From positions 248,001 through 312,000 of the forward strand of contig NZ_CP104877.1 of NCBI RefSeq assembly GCF_025452095.1: a stretch of DNA of 64,000 nt. The letters are read 5' to 3'. The notes under the pieces were generated by a model. The model did not search any database and had not been told where the DNA came from. It saw nothing but the letters and a program-made list of their open reading frames with translations. The position numbers and the translations under genes are program-made. This DNA comes from Paenarthrobacter sp. JL.01a. Its GTDB lineage: Bacteria > Actinomycetota > Actinomycetes > Actinomycetales > Micrococcaceae. The first letter of the stretch is position 1, and each line of letters starts with the position of its first letter. Of this stretch, positions 41,585 through 50,513 are shown piece by piece.

Positions 41585-44500
41585 ATGAAATATTCACGTC
41601 CACGAAAGCTGTTAGCGGGTGTGCTCGCTACAGCAATAATCACCTTGGGGGTGGGTGGCGCCTTGGCGCCGCCGTCCCTGGCCACAGTCCCTGGGACACC
41701 GGGGGTGACGCAGCCCGGAACCGTCGTTTTCAATGAGGATTTCGAAAACGGGACCGACAACACCGCCCTCGGCGCCCAGTCCTACTCGGCGCCGGGTTCC
41801 ACGACGTACGTCGGGGCCACTGGGCAGACCTACACGGGGTCGCCGTACTGGATCAACGGAATCCGGTGCAACGGCGTCATCCTTAGCTACGACAACACGG
41901 ATACGCCGCCCTGGGCCGTCTCCGGCCCCGCTGGATCGGGTGCAGAGAATCGCTGCGCGGACGTCGGCACACGTCGCAGCTACCAATTCCTTCGCATGTT
42001 GGCCAAAGCCATGGGGCAGCAGTTCACTCCAAGTTCGCCCGACACGAACCACGTCACCAGCTCCTACACGGAGTGCCTGTCCACGAACACCGCGGGTGGC
42101 TTCTGCGCCATTATTCCTGCCGGCCCTGCTAACGGCGTCATGTTTAAGACTGCCACTCCCTTGGCAACTACGGCGGGCCACTACTACACCTTCGGTGTGG
42201 ACACGGCCTACATGAACTGCTTCGGCGTAGCGGCTAATCCGTCCTACCAATTCGCCCGCATTGATGCGGACGGAACAGTCACGCCCATTGGTGATCCGCT
42301 TAACGGCTGCCAGGGTACGTCCGATCCCAACGTCCAGGCCTACCAGCAGCAGGTCACCAGCGACGCCGGCGGTTCCTTCGGCACCGTCACCAAGACGATC
42401 AACATCAACTCCATGCTGACCAACCAGGCCTTCCAGTCAACTGGCGGCTCTTTGGGACTTGAGATGTGGAACAACAACGGCACCTCCAACGGCAACGATG
42501 GCGCTTTCGACAACGTGCGACTGGTGGATGTCACGCCCCAGTTGGACAAGTCGTTCTCGCCGTCGCTGGTTGGCCCGGGCCAGGCATCCAGGTTGACGCT
42601 GACCGTAACGAACACCAGCGAACTCAATGCCAAGGACGACTGGTCCATCACTGACACCCTGCCCGCCGGACTCAAAGTAGCCGGTGCGCCGAACATTGGC
42701 GGCACGTGTGTCCAATCGGCCGGCAACCCGTTGGTCACCACCGCGGCCGCGGGCAGTAATGTCATCGCCGTTACCGGTGGAGACCTGGCCAAGGGCATGG
42801 CATCCTGCACCATCACCGTGGACGTCACCGCCGATACCGAGGGCACCTACGTCAACGGTCCTGCGAACATCGAAACCAACCTCAACCCGCCGGCAGATGC
42901 CACCCTGGTGGTAAAGGCTCCGCGCATTGAGTTGAGCAAGGCCCTGAACTCTCCCCGCCTGGTTGATTCCGATCAGTTCACCACGGCGATCCACTCCGGT
43001 TCGGCTACCGGGCCGGTGGTCAACAGCACGGCCAACTCAACCACTACGGGAACGGGCTCTACGGTTACCGCGGGGACCGGTGTTACGGGCAAGTATGTTG
43101 CCGACACCGCCACCACGTACTACCTGACGGAGTCTGCCGCCAATGTGGATGACTACGACAAATCGATCACCTGCACGGACGCCAATGGCCTCCAGCAGGG
43201 GCTTCCCTCCGGAGCCGCTTTCGACCAGTCCTTCGCGTTGAAACCGGTTGCGGGTGCGGACATCAGCTGCGTGCTGACCAACACGGCCTTGCCTGTTTCG
43301 AGGATGGATTTCACCAAGTCCGCGGATGCCTCCGCAGTCCAGTCACCGGCACAGGTGGGTGACATCATCACCTACACGTTCTCGGCAAAGAACACCGGAA
43401 ACGTCACCCTCACGGGTGTCGTCATCAACGACCCCCTGGCAGGTCTTTCCCCGCTGGCGTACACCTGGCCCGGTACCCCGGGCACATTGCTTCCGGGCGA
43501 GACTGTCACGGCGATGGCAACGTATGCTGTCACCCAGGCGGATATCGACGCCGGTCACGTAGCCAACGTGGCCACCACCTCGGGTAATCCTCCGACCGGC
43601 CCACCGGTCACTCCTCCGCCCGGTACTACTGACACTCCGTTGACCCCTGGCCCGGCCATGGAATTCAGCAAGTCGGCGGATGCGTCAGGTATCAAGAGCC
43701 CGTCTGCTGTTGGCGACGTCATCACCTACACGTTCACGGCCAAGAACACCGGCAACGTGAAGCTGACCAACGTTTCCATCAACGATCCTTTGGCAGGCCT
43801 CTCGGCCTTGAGCTACGTCTGGCCGGGTGCCGCAGGTGAACTGCTTCCGGGCCAGACTGTGACCGCTACGGCAACGTATGCGGTAACGCAGGCTGACATC
43901 AATGCCGGTCATGTTGCCAACTCGGCGACCACCACGGGAACTCCTCCCACTGGTCCTGCCGTGACGCCGCCTCCGGGAACCACGGATACTCCGTTGACTC
44001 CCGGCCCGGCCATGGAATTCAGCAAGTCAGCCGATGCCTCGGCCGTGGGGAACCCCTCCAAGGTTGGTGACGTGATCACGTACACGTTCACGGCCAAGAA
44101 CACGGGCAACGTCACGCTGAGCAACGTTTCCATCACGGATCCGCTGGCTGGCCTCTCGGCTTTGACCTACAACTGGCCGGGCGCTGCAGGAACCCTCCTG
44201 CCCGGACAGACAGTTACTGCCACTGCCACCTACGCAGTCACCCAGGCGGATATCGACGCCGGTCACGTCGCCAACTCGGCGACCACCACGGGCACTCCGC
44301 CTACGGGTCCAGCTGTGACGCCTCCTCCGGGAACCACGGATACTCCGTTGACCCCGGCTCCGGCAATGACGTTCACCAAGACTGCAGATGCTTCCGGTAT
44401 CCAGAACCCGTCAGTTGTCGGTGACCGCATCACCTACACCTTCACGGCGAAGAACACCGGTAACGTCACGCTGAAGAACGTTTCCATCACCGATCCGCTG

Positions 44501-47500
44501 GCCGGCCTCTCGGCCCTGGCTTACGCCTGGCCCGGTACTGCAGGGGAGCTGCTTCCCGGCCAGACTGTCACGGCTACGGCGACATACGCCATTACGCAGG
44601 CGGATATCGACGCCGGCCATGTTGCCAACAGCGCGACCACCACGGGAGCTCCTCCTACTGGTCCTGCCGTGACGCCTCCTCCGGGAACGACGGATACTCC
44701 GTTGACTCCTGGCCCGGCGATGGTATTCAGCAAGTCCGCCGACTCGTCGGCAATCCACGACCCGTCCGTCGTTGGTGACATCATCACCTACACCTTCACG
44801 GCCAAGAACACGGGCAACGTCACGCTGAAGAACGTTTCCATCACCGACCCGCTGGCCGGACTGTCTGCCTTGGCATACACCTGGCCGGGCACTGCGGGCG
44901 AGCTGCTTCCGGGACAGACCGTGACCGCCACGGCAACGTACGCCATCACGCAGGCCGACATCAACGCCGGCCATGTTGCCAACTCGGCCACCACCACGGG
45001 AATTCCGCCCACTGGTCCGGCCGTGACGCCTCCTCCGGGAACGACGGACACCCCGTTGACCCCGACTCCGGCAATGCAGTTCACCAAGACGGCCGACGCG
45101 TCTGCCATCAAGGATCCTTCGACGGTGGGTGACGTCATCACGTACACCTTCACGGCGAAGAACACCGGCAACGTGGACCTGACCAACGTGTCCATCACCG
45201 ATCCGCTGGCCGGTTTGTCTGCCTTGAGCTACACCTGGCCGGGAACCCCGGGCACGCTGCTTCCGGGACAGACCGTGACCGCCACGGCGACATACGCCAT
45301 CACGCAGGCGGATATCGACGCCGGTCACGTGGCCAACAGCGCGACCACCACGGGCACTCCGCCCACGGGTCCTGCCGTGACGCCTCCTCCGGGAACGACG
45401 GACACTCCGTTGACCCCCAAGCCGGCCATGGAGTTCACCAAGACAGCTGATGCCTCGGCTGTTCAGAACCCCACCAAGGTGGGCGACGTGATCACGTACG
45501 CGTTCTCCGCAAAGAACACGGGCAACCTCACGCTGACCAACGTTTCCATCACGGATCCGCTGGCTGGCCTGTCTGCCCTGGCGTACACCTGGCCGGGCAC
45601 AGCAGGAGTGCTGCTTCCGGGCCAGACCGTGACCGCCACGGCCACGTATGCGGATACCCAGGCGGATATCGAGTCCGGCCATGTCGCCAACTCGGCAACC
45701 ACCACAGGCACTCCGCCTACTGGTCCTGCGGTAACGCCGCCTCCGGGAACAACGGATACTCCGTTGACCCCGGCTCCGGCGATGGAGTTCACCAAGACGG
45801 CTGATGCTGCGGCGGTTCAGAACCCCACCAAGGTGGGCGACATCATCACGTACACGTTCACGGCCAAGAACACCGGAAACGTGTCGCTGAAGAACGTATC
45901 CATCACCGATCCGTTGGCTGGCCTCTCGGCATTGAGCTACGTCTGGCCCGGCGCTGCAGGAACCCTGCTGCCCGGACAAACAGTCACTGCTACGGCAACG
46001 TATGCAGTGACCCAGGCAGATATCGACGCCGGCCATGTTGCCAACTCGGCGACCACCACGGGAACTCCGCCCGCGGGTCCTGCCGTGACGCCTCCTCCGG
46101 GAACGACGGACACTCCGCTGACCCCGGCTCCGGCCATGACGTTCACCAAGACGGCGGATGCTTCTGCCATCAAGAACCCCACCATGTCCGGCGACAAGAT
46201 CACGTACACGTTCACGGCCAAGAACACCGGCAACGTCACGCTGAAGAATGTCACCATCACGGATCCCTTGGCTGGCCTCTCGGCCCTGACGTACACCTGG
46301 CCGGGCACCCCCGGCGAGCTGCTTCCGGGCCAGACCGTTACTGCTACGGCAACGTATGCAGTGACCCAGGCGGACATCGACGCCGGCCACGTGGCCAACA
46401 GTGCGACCACCACAGGCACGCCGCCCACTGGTCCTGCTGTGACGCCTCCTCCGGGAACGACGGACACCCCGTTGACCCCGGCTCCGGCGATGACGTTCAC
46501 CAAGTCGGCAGATGCCTCGGCACTCCAGGATCCGTCAAAGGCAGGCGACAAGATCACCTACACGTTGACGGCCAAGAACACCGGCAATGTCACGTTGAAG
46601 AACGTCGTCATTGACGATCCCCTGGCGGGCCTCTCGGCTTTGACCTACGTCTGGCCTGGTGCTGCAGGAACCCTGCTGCCCGGTGAGACCGTAACGGCTA
46701 CGGCAACTTACGCCATCACCCAGGCGGATATCGACGCCGGTCACGTTGCCAACTCGGCTACGACTACGGGTACGCCGCCCACTGGTCCTGCGGTGACGCC
46801 TTCTCCGGGTGAAACGGACACTCCGTTGACTCCGGCTCCAGGCATGGAGTTCACCAAGACAGCTGACGCCTCCGCTGTTCACTCGCCGTCCAAGGTAGGC
46901 GACCAGATCACCTACACGTTGACGGCCAAGAACACCGGAAACGTCACGCTGAGCAACGTCACCATCGACGACCCACTGGCTGGCCTGTCCGCACTGAGCT
47001 ACACCTGGCCCGGTGCCGCGGGAACCCTGTTGCCCGGCCAGACGGTGACGGCTACGGCAACGTACGCCATCACCCAGGCGGACATCGACGCCGGCCACGT
47101 GGCCAACTCGGCGACCACCACGGGAACTCCTCCCACTGGCCCTACGGTCACACCGCCTCCGGGAACGACGGATACCCCGTTGACCCCTGCCGCTGGACTG
47201 GAGTTCACCAAGAAGGCTGATGCTTCAGCAATCGGTGATCCCGCCCATGTGGGCGACCTGATCACCTACAACTTCACGGTAAAGAACACCGGGAATGTGG
47301 CGCTGAAGGACGTTGAGGTCAACGATCGTATGCCTGGCCTGTCGGCTCTGGTCTACAACTGGCCAGGAGCCCCAGGGACCCTGCAGCCCGGCCAGACGGT
47401 GACGGCTACGGCAACGTACGCCATCACCCAGGCCGACATCAACGCCGGCAAGGTCGCCAACTCGGCCATTGCCACAGGTACTCCGCCGAAGGGGCCGTCG

Positions 47501-47731
47501 GTGAATACGCCGCCTGCCACCGCTGTGGTGACCCTCCCGCCGGCTGGGCCGTCGGATCCGGGCAACTCCGGAGGATCCCATGACAACAACCAGGGAGGTT
47601 CCCAGAGCAATACCGGAGGGTCGCTGGCCAGCACTGGTGTTGTCCTCACCGTCCTGCCCATCAGCTTACTGGTGGTTGGTGCGGGTGTCTTCCTGTTCCT
47701 CGTCGGACGCCGCAAGCGTTCTGAGGTCTAG
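41585..47731 (+). CDS. Giant cell-wall-anchored DUF11/DUF7507-repeat surface protein
   Basis: 2048 residues. A signal peptide (KYSRPRKLLAGVLATAIITLGVGGALA) leads to a lectin-like N-terminal region (about 35-310: VFNEDFENGTDN, SPYWINGIRC, LEMWNNNGTSNGNDGAFDNVRLVDV). Next come a DUF11-type domain (about 315-440), a SpaA/prealbumin-like segment (about 445-570), and twelve tandem 118-residue repeats. A Gly/Ser/Asn linker ends in LASTG, a hydrophobic helix and RRKRSEV. LAxTG is the signal used by actinobacterial class E sortases, so the protein should be linked to peptidoglycan. No sortase gene is in the window. Likely a stalk-like adhesin, probably controlled by the sigma-fusion protein encoded just upstream. 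Confidence 0.92.
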   Translation: MKYSRPRKLLAGVLATAIITLGVGGALAPPSLATVPGTPGVTQPGTVVFNEDFENGTDNTALGAQSYSAPGSTTYVGATGQTYTGSPYWINGIRCNGVILSYDNTDTPPWAVSGPAGSGAENRCADVGTRRSYQFLRMLAKAMGQQFTPSSPDTNHVTSSYTECLSTNTAGGFCAIIPAGPANGVMFKTATPLATTAGHYYTFGVDTAYMNCFGVAANPSYQFARIDADGTVTPIGDPLNGCQGTSDPNVQAYQQQVTSDAGGSFGTVTKTININSMLTNQAFQSTGGSLGLEMWNNNGTSNGNDGAFDNVRLVDVTPQLDKSFSPSLVGPGQASRLTLTVTNTSELNAKDDWSITDTLPAGLKVAGAPNIGGTCVQSAGNPLVTTAAAGSNVIAVTGGDLAKGMASCTITVDVTADTEGTYVNGPANIETNLNPPADATLVVKAPRIELSKALNSPRLVDSDQFTTAIHSGSATGPVVNSTANSTTTGTGSTVTAGTGVTGKYVADTATTYYLTESAANVDDYDKSITCTDANGLQQGLPSGAAFDQSFALKPVAGADISCVLTNTALPVSRMDFTKSADASAVQSPAQVGDIITYTFSAKNTGNVTLTGVVINDPLAGLSPLAYTWPGTPGTLLPGETVTAMATYAVTQADIDAGHVANVATTSGNPPTGPPVTPPPGTTDTPLTPGPAMEFSKSADASGIKSPSAVGDVITYTFTAKNTGNVKLTNVSINDPLAGLSALSYVWPGAAGELLPGQTVTATATYAVTQADINAGHVANSATTTGTPPTGPAVTPPPGTTDTPLTPGPAMEFSKSADASAVGNPSKVGDVITYTFTAKNTGNVTLSNVSITDPLAGLSALTYNWPGAAGTLLPGQTVTATATYAVTQADIDAGHVANSATTTGTPPTGPAVTPPPGTTDTPLTPAPAMTFTKTADASGIQNPSVVGDRITYTFTAKNTGNVTLKNVSITDPLAGLSALAYAWPGTAGELLPGQTVTATATYAITQADIDAGHVANSATTTGAPPTGPAVTPPPGTTDTPLTPGPAMVFSKSADSSAIHDPSVVGDIITYTFTAKNTGNVTLKNVSITDPLAGLSALAYTWPGTAGELLPGQTVTATATYAITQADINAGHVANSATTTGIPPTGPAVTPPPGTTDTPLTPTPAMQFTKTADASAIKDPSTVGDVITYTFTAKNTGNVDLTNVSITDPLAGLSALSYTWPGTPGTLLPGQTVTATATYAITQADIDAGHVANSATTTGTPPTGPAVTPPPGTTDTPLTPKPAMEFTKTADASAVQNPTKVGDVITYAFSAKNTGNLTLTNVSITDPLAGLSALAYTWPGTAGVLLPGQTVTATATYADTQADIESGHVANSATTTGTPPTGPAVTPPPGTTDTPLTPAPAMEFTKTADAAAVQNPTKVGDIITYTFTAKNTGNVSLKNVSITDPLAGLSALSYVWPGAAGTLLPGQTVTATATYAVTQADIDAGHVANSATTTGTPPAGPAVTPPPGTTDTPLTPAPAMTFTKTADASAIKNPTMSGDKITYTFTAKNTGNVTLKNVTITDPLAGLSALTYTWPGTPGELLPGQTVTATATYAVTQADIDAGHVANSATTTGTPPTGPAVTPPPGTTDTPLTPAPAMTFTKSADASALQDPSKAGDKITYTLTAKNTGNVTLKNVVIDDPLAGLSALTYVWPGAAGTLLPGETVTATATYAITQADIDAGHVANSATTTGTPPTGPAVTPSPGETDTPLTPAPGMEFTKTADASAVHSPSKVGDQITYTLTAKNTGNVTLSNVTIDDPLAGLSALSYTWPGAAGTLLPGQTVTATATYAITQADIDAGHVANSATTTGTPPTGPTVTPPPGTTDTPLTPAAGLEFTKKADASAIGDPAHVGDLITYNFTVKNTGNVALKDVEVNDRMPGLSALVYNWPGAPGTLQPGQTVTATATYAITQADINAGKVANSAIATGTPPKGPSVNTPPATAVVTLPPAGPSDPGNSGGSHDNNQGGSQSNTGGSLASTGVVLTVLPISLLVVGAGVFLFLVGRRKRSEV
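43304..47551 (+). repeat. Twelve tandem 354-bp repeats in the adhesin gene
   Basis: Units start every 354 bp exactly (43304, 43658, 44012 and so on to 47198), each encoding about 118 residues: F-T/S-K-x-A-D-A-S ... GDxITYTFTAKNTGNVTL ... DPLAGLSAL ... LLPGQTVTATATYA-x-TQADIDAGHVANSATTTGTPPTGP. No unit is shortened. The last copy is the most diverged and runs into the linker. Many differences between copies are synonymous third-base changes, so protein identity is higher than DNA identity. Confidence 0.95.
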
Positions 47732-47738
47732 GTAGCAG

Positions 47739-47780
47739 AATGCGCGGTAACCGGGTTCAACCGCCCGGTTACCGCGCATT
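47739..47780 (+). terminator. Stem-loop terminator after the adhesin gene
   Basis: Perfect 17-bp arms AATGCGCGGTAACCGGG (47739-47755) and complement (47764-47780) with an 8-nt loop, 7 bp after the stop. It ends in ATTTGT, a short T-rich tail. Probably stops the long adhesin message before the lipoprotein gene. Confidence 0.8.
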
Positions 47781-47824
47781 TGTCCGTTCATGTCCACATC
47801 ACGAAAGATCCAGGGAGCCATCAC

Positions 47825-48253
47825 ATGAAGAAACCAGTCGTGTGCATTGTTGGCGTGCTGGTGGCAGCTTCAGCGCTCTCCGCTTGCTCATCGCCGGAGA
47901 GCAACCAAGCGGGGAACCCGCCGTCGACGACCACAACCCAGCCAGCCACCACAGGCGAGGCAAAACCGGCCAACCCGGGCACGGGCATCATCCAGGCCAC
48001 CACCATGACCTCCTGCGACACCGCACCTGGAAAGGTCACCGCCAAGGGTACGGTGACTCCTCCAGCGGGCACCAAGGGCGCAGTGAAGATCACCGTCAGT
48101 TGGGTGGATCCCGGCACTTCTGCCGTTCTTGCCCGCGGGGAACAAACCTTCAACGACGCCCAGCCCGGCAAGGCGCTGGACTGGGTAGCCAACGCTGAGG
48201 TGACCAAACCGGCCAAGGACATCAAATGCGTTCTTGGGGCGGCTGTGCTCTAG
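47825..48253 (+). CDS. Putative lipoprotein next to the adhesin
   Basis: 142 residues from ATG 47825. A lipoprotein signal peptide (KKPVVCIVGVLVAASALSAC) has the lipobox LSAC, so the cysteine would be lipidated and the protein anchored outside the membrane. A Thr/Pro-rich spacer then leads to a domain of about 90 residues (TTMTSCDTAPGKVTAKGTVTPPAGTKGAVKITVSWVDPGTSAVLARGEQTF) resembling an immunoglobulin-like beta-sandwich, with two cysteines that could form a disulfide. No specific function recognised. GGGAG ahead of the start is a reasonable ribosome site. Confidence 0.75.
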   Translation: MKKPVVCIVGVLVAASALSACSSPESNQAGNPPSTTTTQPATTGEAKPANPGTGIIQATTMTSCDTAPGKVTAKGTVTPPAGTKGAVKITVSWVDPGTSAVLARGEQTFNDAQPGKALDWVANAEVTKPAKDIKCVLGAAVL

Positions 48254-48289
48254 CTACATAACGTAAGGCACGCCCGCACGCACAACGGA

Positions 48290-48330
48290 GAAGCGGCCAA
48301 CCAGGTATTTACGGCCTGGCTGACCGCTTC
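48290..48330. terminator. Bidirectional stem-loop between lipoprotein and membrane-protein genes
   Basis: 16-bp arms (48290-48305 and 48315-48330) with two mismatches and a 9-nt loop, followed by TTTT on the plus strand. The right arm overlaps the end of the minus-strand gene. Likely intrinsic terminator for the lipoprotein gene. Confidence 0.75.
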
Positions 48331-48674
48331 TTTTGCCATTGGTACGCATGCCAGAACAAGAGCCCCGCAGTGATGAGGATGCCGGCCAGGAGGGCATAGG
48401 GTGCGTTCGAGAGCATCATGTAGGTAAATTGCGCCGACTGGGCAGACTGGTAGGGCTGCGGGCCCATCATGCCGGCCGCCGCAGTCGATACGGCCCAGAA
48501 TCCCAGCCAGAGCAGCCCGGTGTCCAAGACCCAGAGGGCAATGATGAAAGGGTTCACGGCCAGGCGTGTCCGTGGCGGATCCGTCTCAGGTACATGGGGA
48601 CTGACCGCCTGCACGGCATTCCCATCCTGGTCGATTTCGCGGAAGCCGATCCGCTCGTGAACGTGGTCTTTCAA
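48309..48674 (-). CDS. Small membrane protein with two helices, function unknown
   Basis: 121 residues. A hydrophilic N terminus of about 40 residues is followed by two membrane helices (about 43-66, FIIALWVLDTGLLWLGFWAVSTAA; about 86-109, MLSNAPYALLAGILITAGLLFW) and a basic tail (WQKKRSARP). I recognise no family. It stands convergent to the lipoprotein gene and divergent from desA; no functional link to either is evident. Confidence 0.65.
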   Translation of the reverse strand: MKDHVHERIGFREIDQDGNAVQAVSPHVPETDPPRTRLAVNPFIIALWVLDTGLLWLGFWAVSTAAAGMMGPQPYQSAQSAQFTYMMLSNAPYALLAGILITAGLLFWHAYQWQKKRSARP

Positions 48675-48894
48675 GGGGCCCCCAACCGTTGACGGGATAG
48701 TCCTTGCACTCTACTCCCACGCTTGCGCGGTCATGGCAGGAAGCCAGCGCCGGACAGTCCGTGGCCAAAATGGGGCGGAATTGTGCACCCAAACCCGCCA
48801 GAGAGGAAGTCAATGACGCACGAACCGGCGCCAGAGAGCCAAGAATCCGCCTTCCACGCGAAATAGGTCACAAAAGTTTGACGGAAAGGGTTAC

Positions 48895-48913
48895 CTAAGT
48901 AAGGCTTGCCTTG
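48895..48913 (+). promoter_or_regulatory. Iron box (DtxR/IdeR/DmdR-type) ahead of desA
   Basis: CTAAGTAAGGCTTGCCTTG matches about 12 of 19 positions of the DtxR/IdeR consensus, with the central AAGGC-TT-GCCTT symmetry kept. It lies 38 bp before the desA start, where repression by iron-loaded DtxR-type protein would act. TTGACG at 48878 could be the -35. Confidence 0.65.
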
Positions 48914-48950
48914 CTAACAAGCGCCCCAACGCAAACGGAAGGAAGCTGTC

Positions 48951-50513
48951 GTGACGTCACCCAGTGTCGAAGAACGGATTGCTCAGGAGCCGGATTTCGG
49001 TTCCAAAGTTGAGCTGGCCCTCGCTGCCACCAACCAGCTGTTCAACGCCCGCAATTCGCCCAGCTACGTGGCTCAAGTGCTTCAAGGAGTCAATGCCGTC
49101 TCCACCAAGGTCCAGCGGACCGCCCAGCCCTTTACCGGCGTCGGTCATGCAGAGCTCAAGGCGAAAGTGGGTGCAGTGGACCTCGACCGCCCGCTTCCGG
49201 ACACCGCCGCTGCCTTGGAAGAGCTTGATGAGCTGTACCTCAAGGACGCCGTCTACTTCCACGATTCCCGTTACGCCGCGCACCTGAACTGCCCGGTGGT
49301 CATCCCCGCGCTGGTGGGCGAAGCCGTGCTCTCCGCCGTGAACTCCTCCATGGACACCTGGGACCAAAGCGCCGGTGCCACCATGATCGAACGCCGGCTC
49401 ATCGACTGGACCGCCGAGCGCATCGGCTTCACAGCAGAAGCCGACGGCGTCTTCACCTCGGGCGGCAGCCAGTCCAACTTCCAGGCGCTGCTGATCGCCC
49501 GCAACCACGCAGTCGCCAAGCTGCGTAAGGGGAGCGGCGACGCCCGGCTGCCGCAGCTGCTGGACCGGCTCCGTATTTTCACCTCCGTGGACAGCCACTT
49601 CAGCATCCAAAAATCCGCCTCCATGCTGGGCCTTGGCTTCGACGCCGTGATCGCCGTCCCCACCGCCGAAGACCACCGCATGGACCCCACCGCGCTCGCG
49701 GCTGCTTTGGCTGAAGCGCACGACGCCGGGCTGGTCCCCATGGCGGTTGTGGCAACTGCCGGGACCACCGACTTCGGCTCGGTGGATCCGCTGTCCGAGC
49801 TTGCAGCGCTGGTCCGCGCCTACGATTCCTGGCTTCACGTGGACGCAGCCTACGGCGGAGGCCTGTTGGTATCCGGCCGGTACAGCCACCTCCTGGACGG
49901 CATCCAGCTGGCGGATTCCGTGACCGTGGACTTCCACAAGACGTTCTTCCAGCCCGTCAGCTCGAGCGCAGTGTTGGTCAGCAACGGGTCCATGCTCGAC
50001 CATGTCACTTATTACGCCGACTATCTGAACCCGGAAAGCGCAGCCAAAGCGGAGATCCCCAACCAAGTGGACAAGAGCATCCAGACCACCCGCCGTTTCG
50101 ACGCGCTGAAGCTCTGGCTTACCCTTCGCATCATGGGTGCCGATGCCATTGGTGCGCTCTTCGACGAGGCCATTGACCTGACGGTCCGTGTGGGCTCGCT
50201 GCTTGCCGACGATGCAGAGTTCGAGCTCGCGGCTGCGCCGCAATTGAGCACCCTGGTGTTCCGCTACCGGCCTTTGGTGGACGGTACAAAGCTCGACGAA
50301 GACACAGCCGATGCCCTCAACCCTGCCATCCGCTCCGCCATCTTCGCCTCCGGCGAAGCCGTAGTGGCCGGTACCAAGGTGGCCGGACGGCACTACCTCA
50401 AGTTCACCCTCCTCAACGCCGAGGCCTCCCTAAGGGACATTCAGGAAATCATCGAACTCATCCGCAGGACCGGCGAAAGCCTCCTCGCAAACACCACGGA
50501 GGCGGCAGCATGA
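48951..50513 (+). CDS. desA: Lysine decarboxylase, desferrioxamine pathway
   Basis: 520 residues of the group II PLP decarboxylase family. Seen: HLNCPVVIPALVGEAVLSAVNSSMDTWDQSAGATMIERRLIDW, TSGGSQSNFQALLIARN, HVDAAYGGGLLVSG, and the PLP lysine K330 in VDFHKTFFQP. Alone it could be a diaminobutyrate decarboxylase, but the next three genes are desBCD, so it should make cadaverine from lysine. Start GTG 48951 follows AAGGAAGC. The stop overlaps the desB start (ATGA). Slightly longer than Streptomyces DesA. Confidence 0.93.
   Translation: MTSPSVEERIAQEPDFGSKVELALAATNQLFNARNSPSYVAQVLQGVNAVSTKVQRTAQPFTGVGHAELKAKVGAVDLDRPLPDTAAALEELDELYLKDAVYFHDSRYAAHLNCPVVIPALVGEAVLSAVNSSMDTWDQSAGATMIERRLIDWTAERIGFTAEADGVFTSGGSQSNFQALLIARNHAVAKLRKGSGDARLPQLLDRLRIFTSVDSHFSIQKSASMLGLGFDAVIAVPTAEDHRMDPTALAAALAEAHDAGLVPMAVVATAGTTDFGSVDPLSELAALVRAYDSWLHVDAAYGGGLLVSGRYSHLLDGIQLADSVTVDFHKTFFQPVSSSAVLVSNGSMLDHVTYYADYLNPESAAKAEIPNQVDKSIQTTRRFDALKLWLTLRIMGADAIGALFDEAIDLTVRVGSLLADDAEFELAAAPQLSTLVFRYRPLVDGTKLDEDTADALNPAIRSAIFASGEAVVAGTKVAGRHYLKFTLLNAEASLRDIQEIIELIRRTGESLLANTTEAAA

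Noticed and set aside
44411..46390. A 659-codon minus-strand frame opposite the adhesin repeats
   Set aside because: It is a by-product of the regular 354-bp repeat and codon bias; the translation is Arg/Gly/Ser/Val-rich and periodic only because the repeat is.
43304..47551. CRISPR-like array
   Set aside because: The repeats are 354 bp, coding, contiguous and in frame, with no short repeat-spacer alternation.
48957..50393. A 478-codon minus-strand frame opposite desA
   Set aside because: It is antisense to a clear decarboxylase and has no domain of its own.
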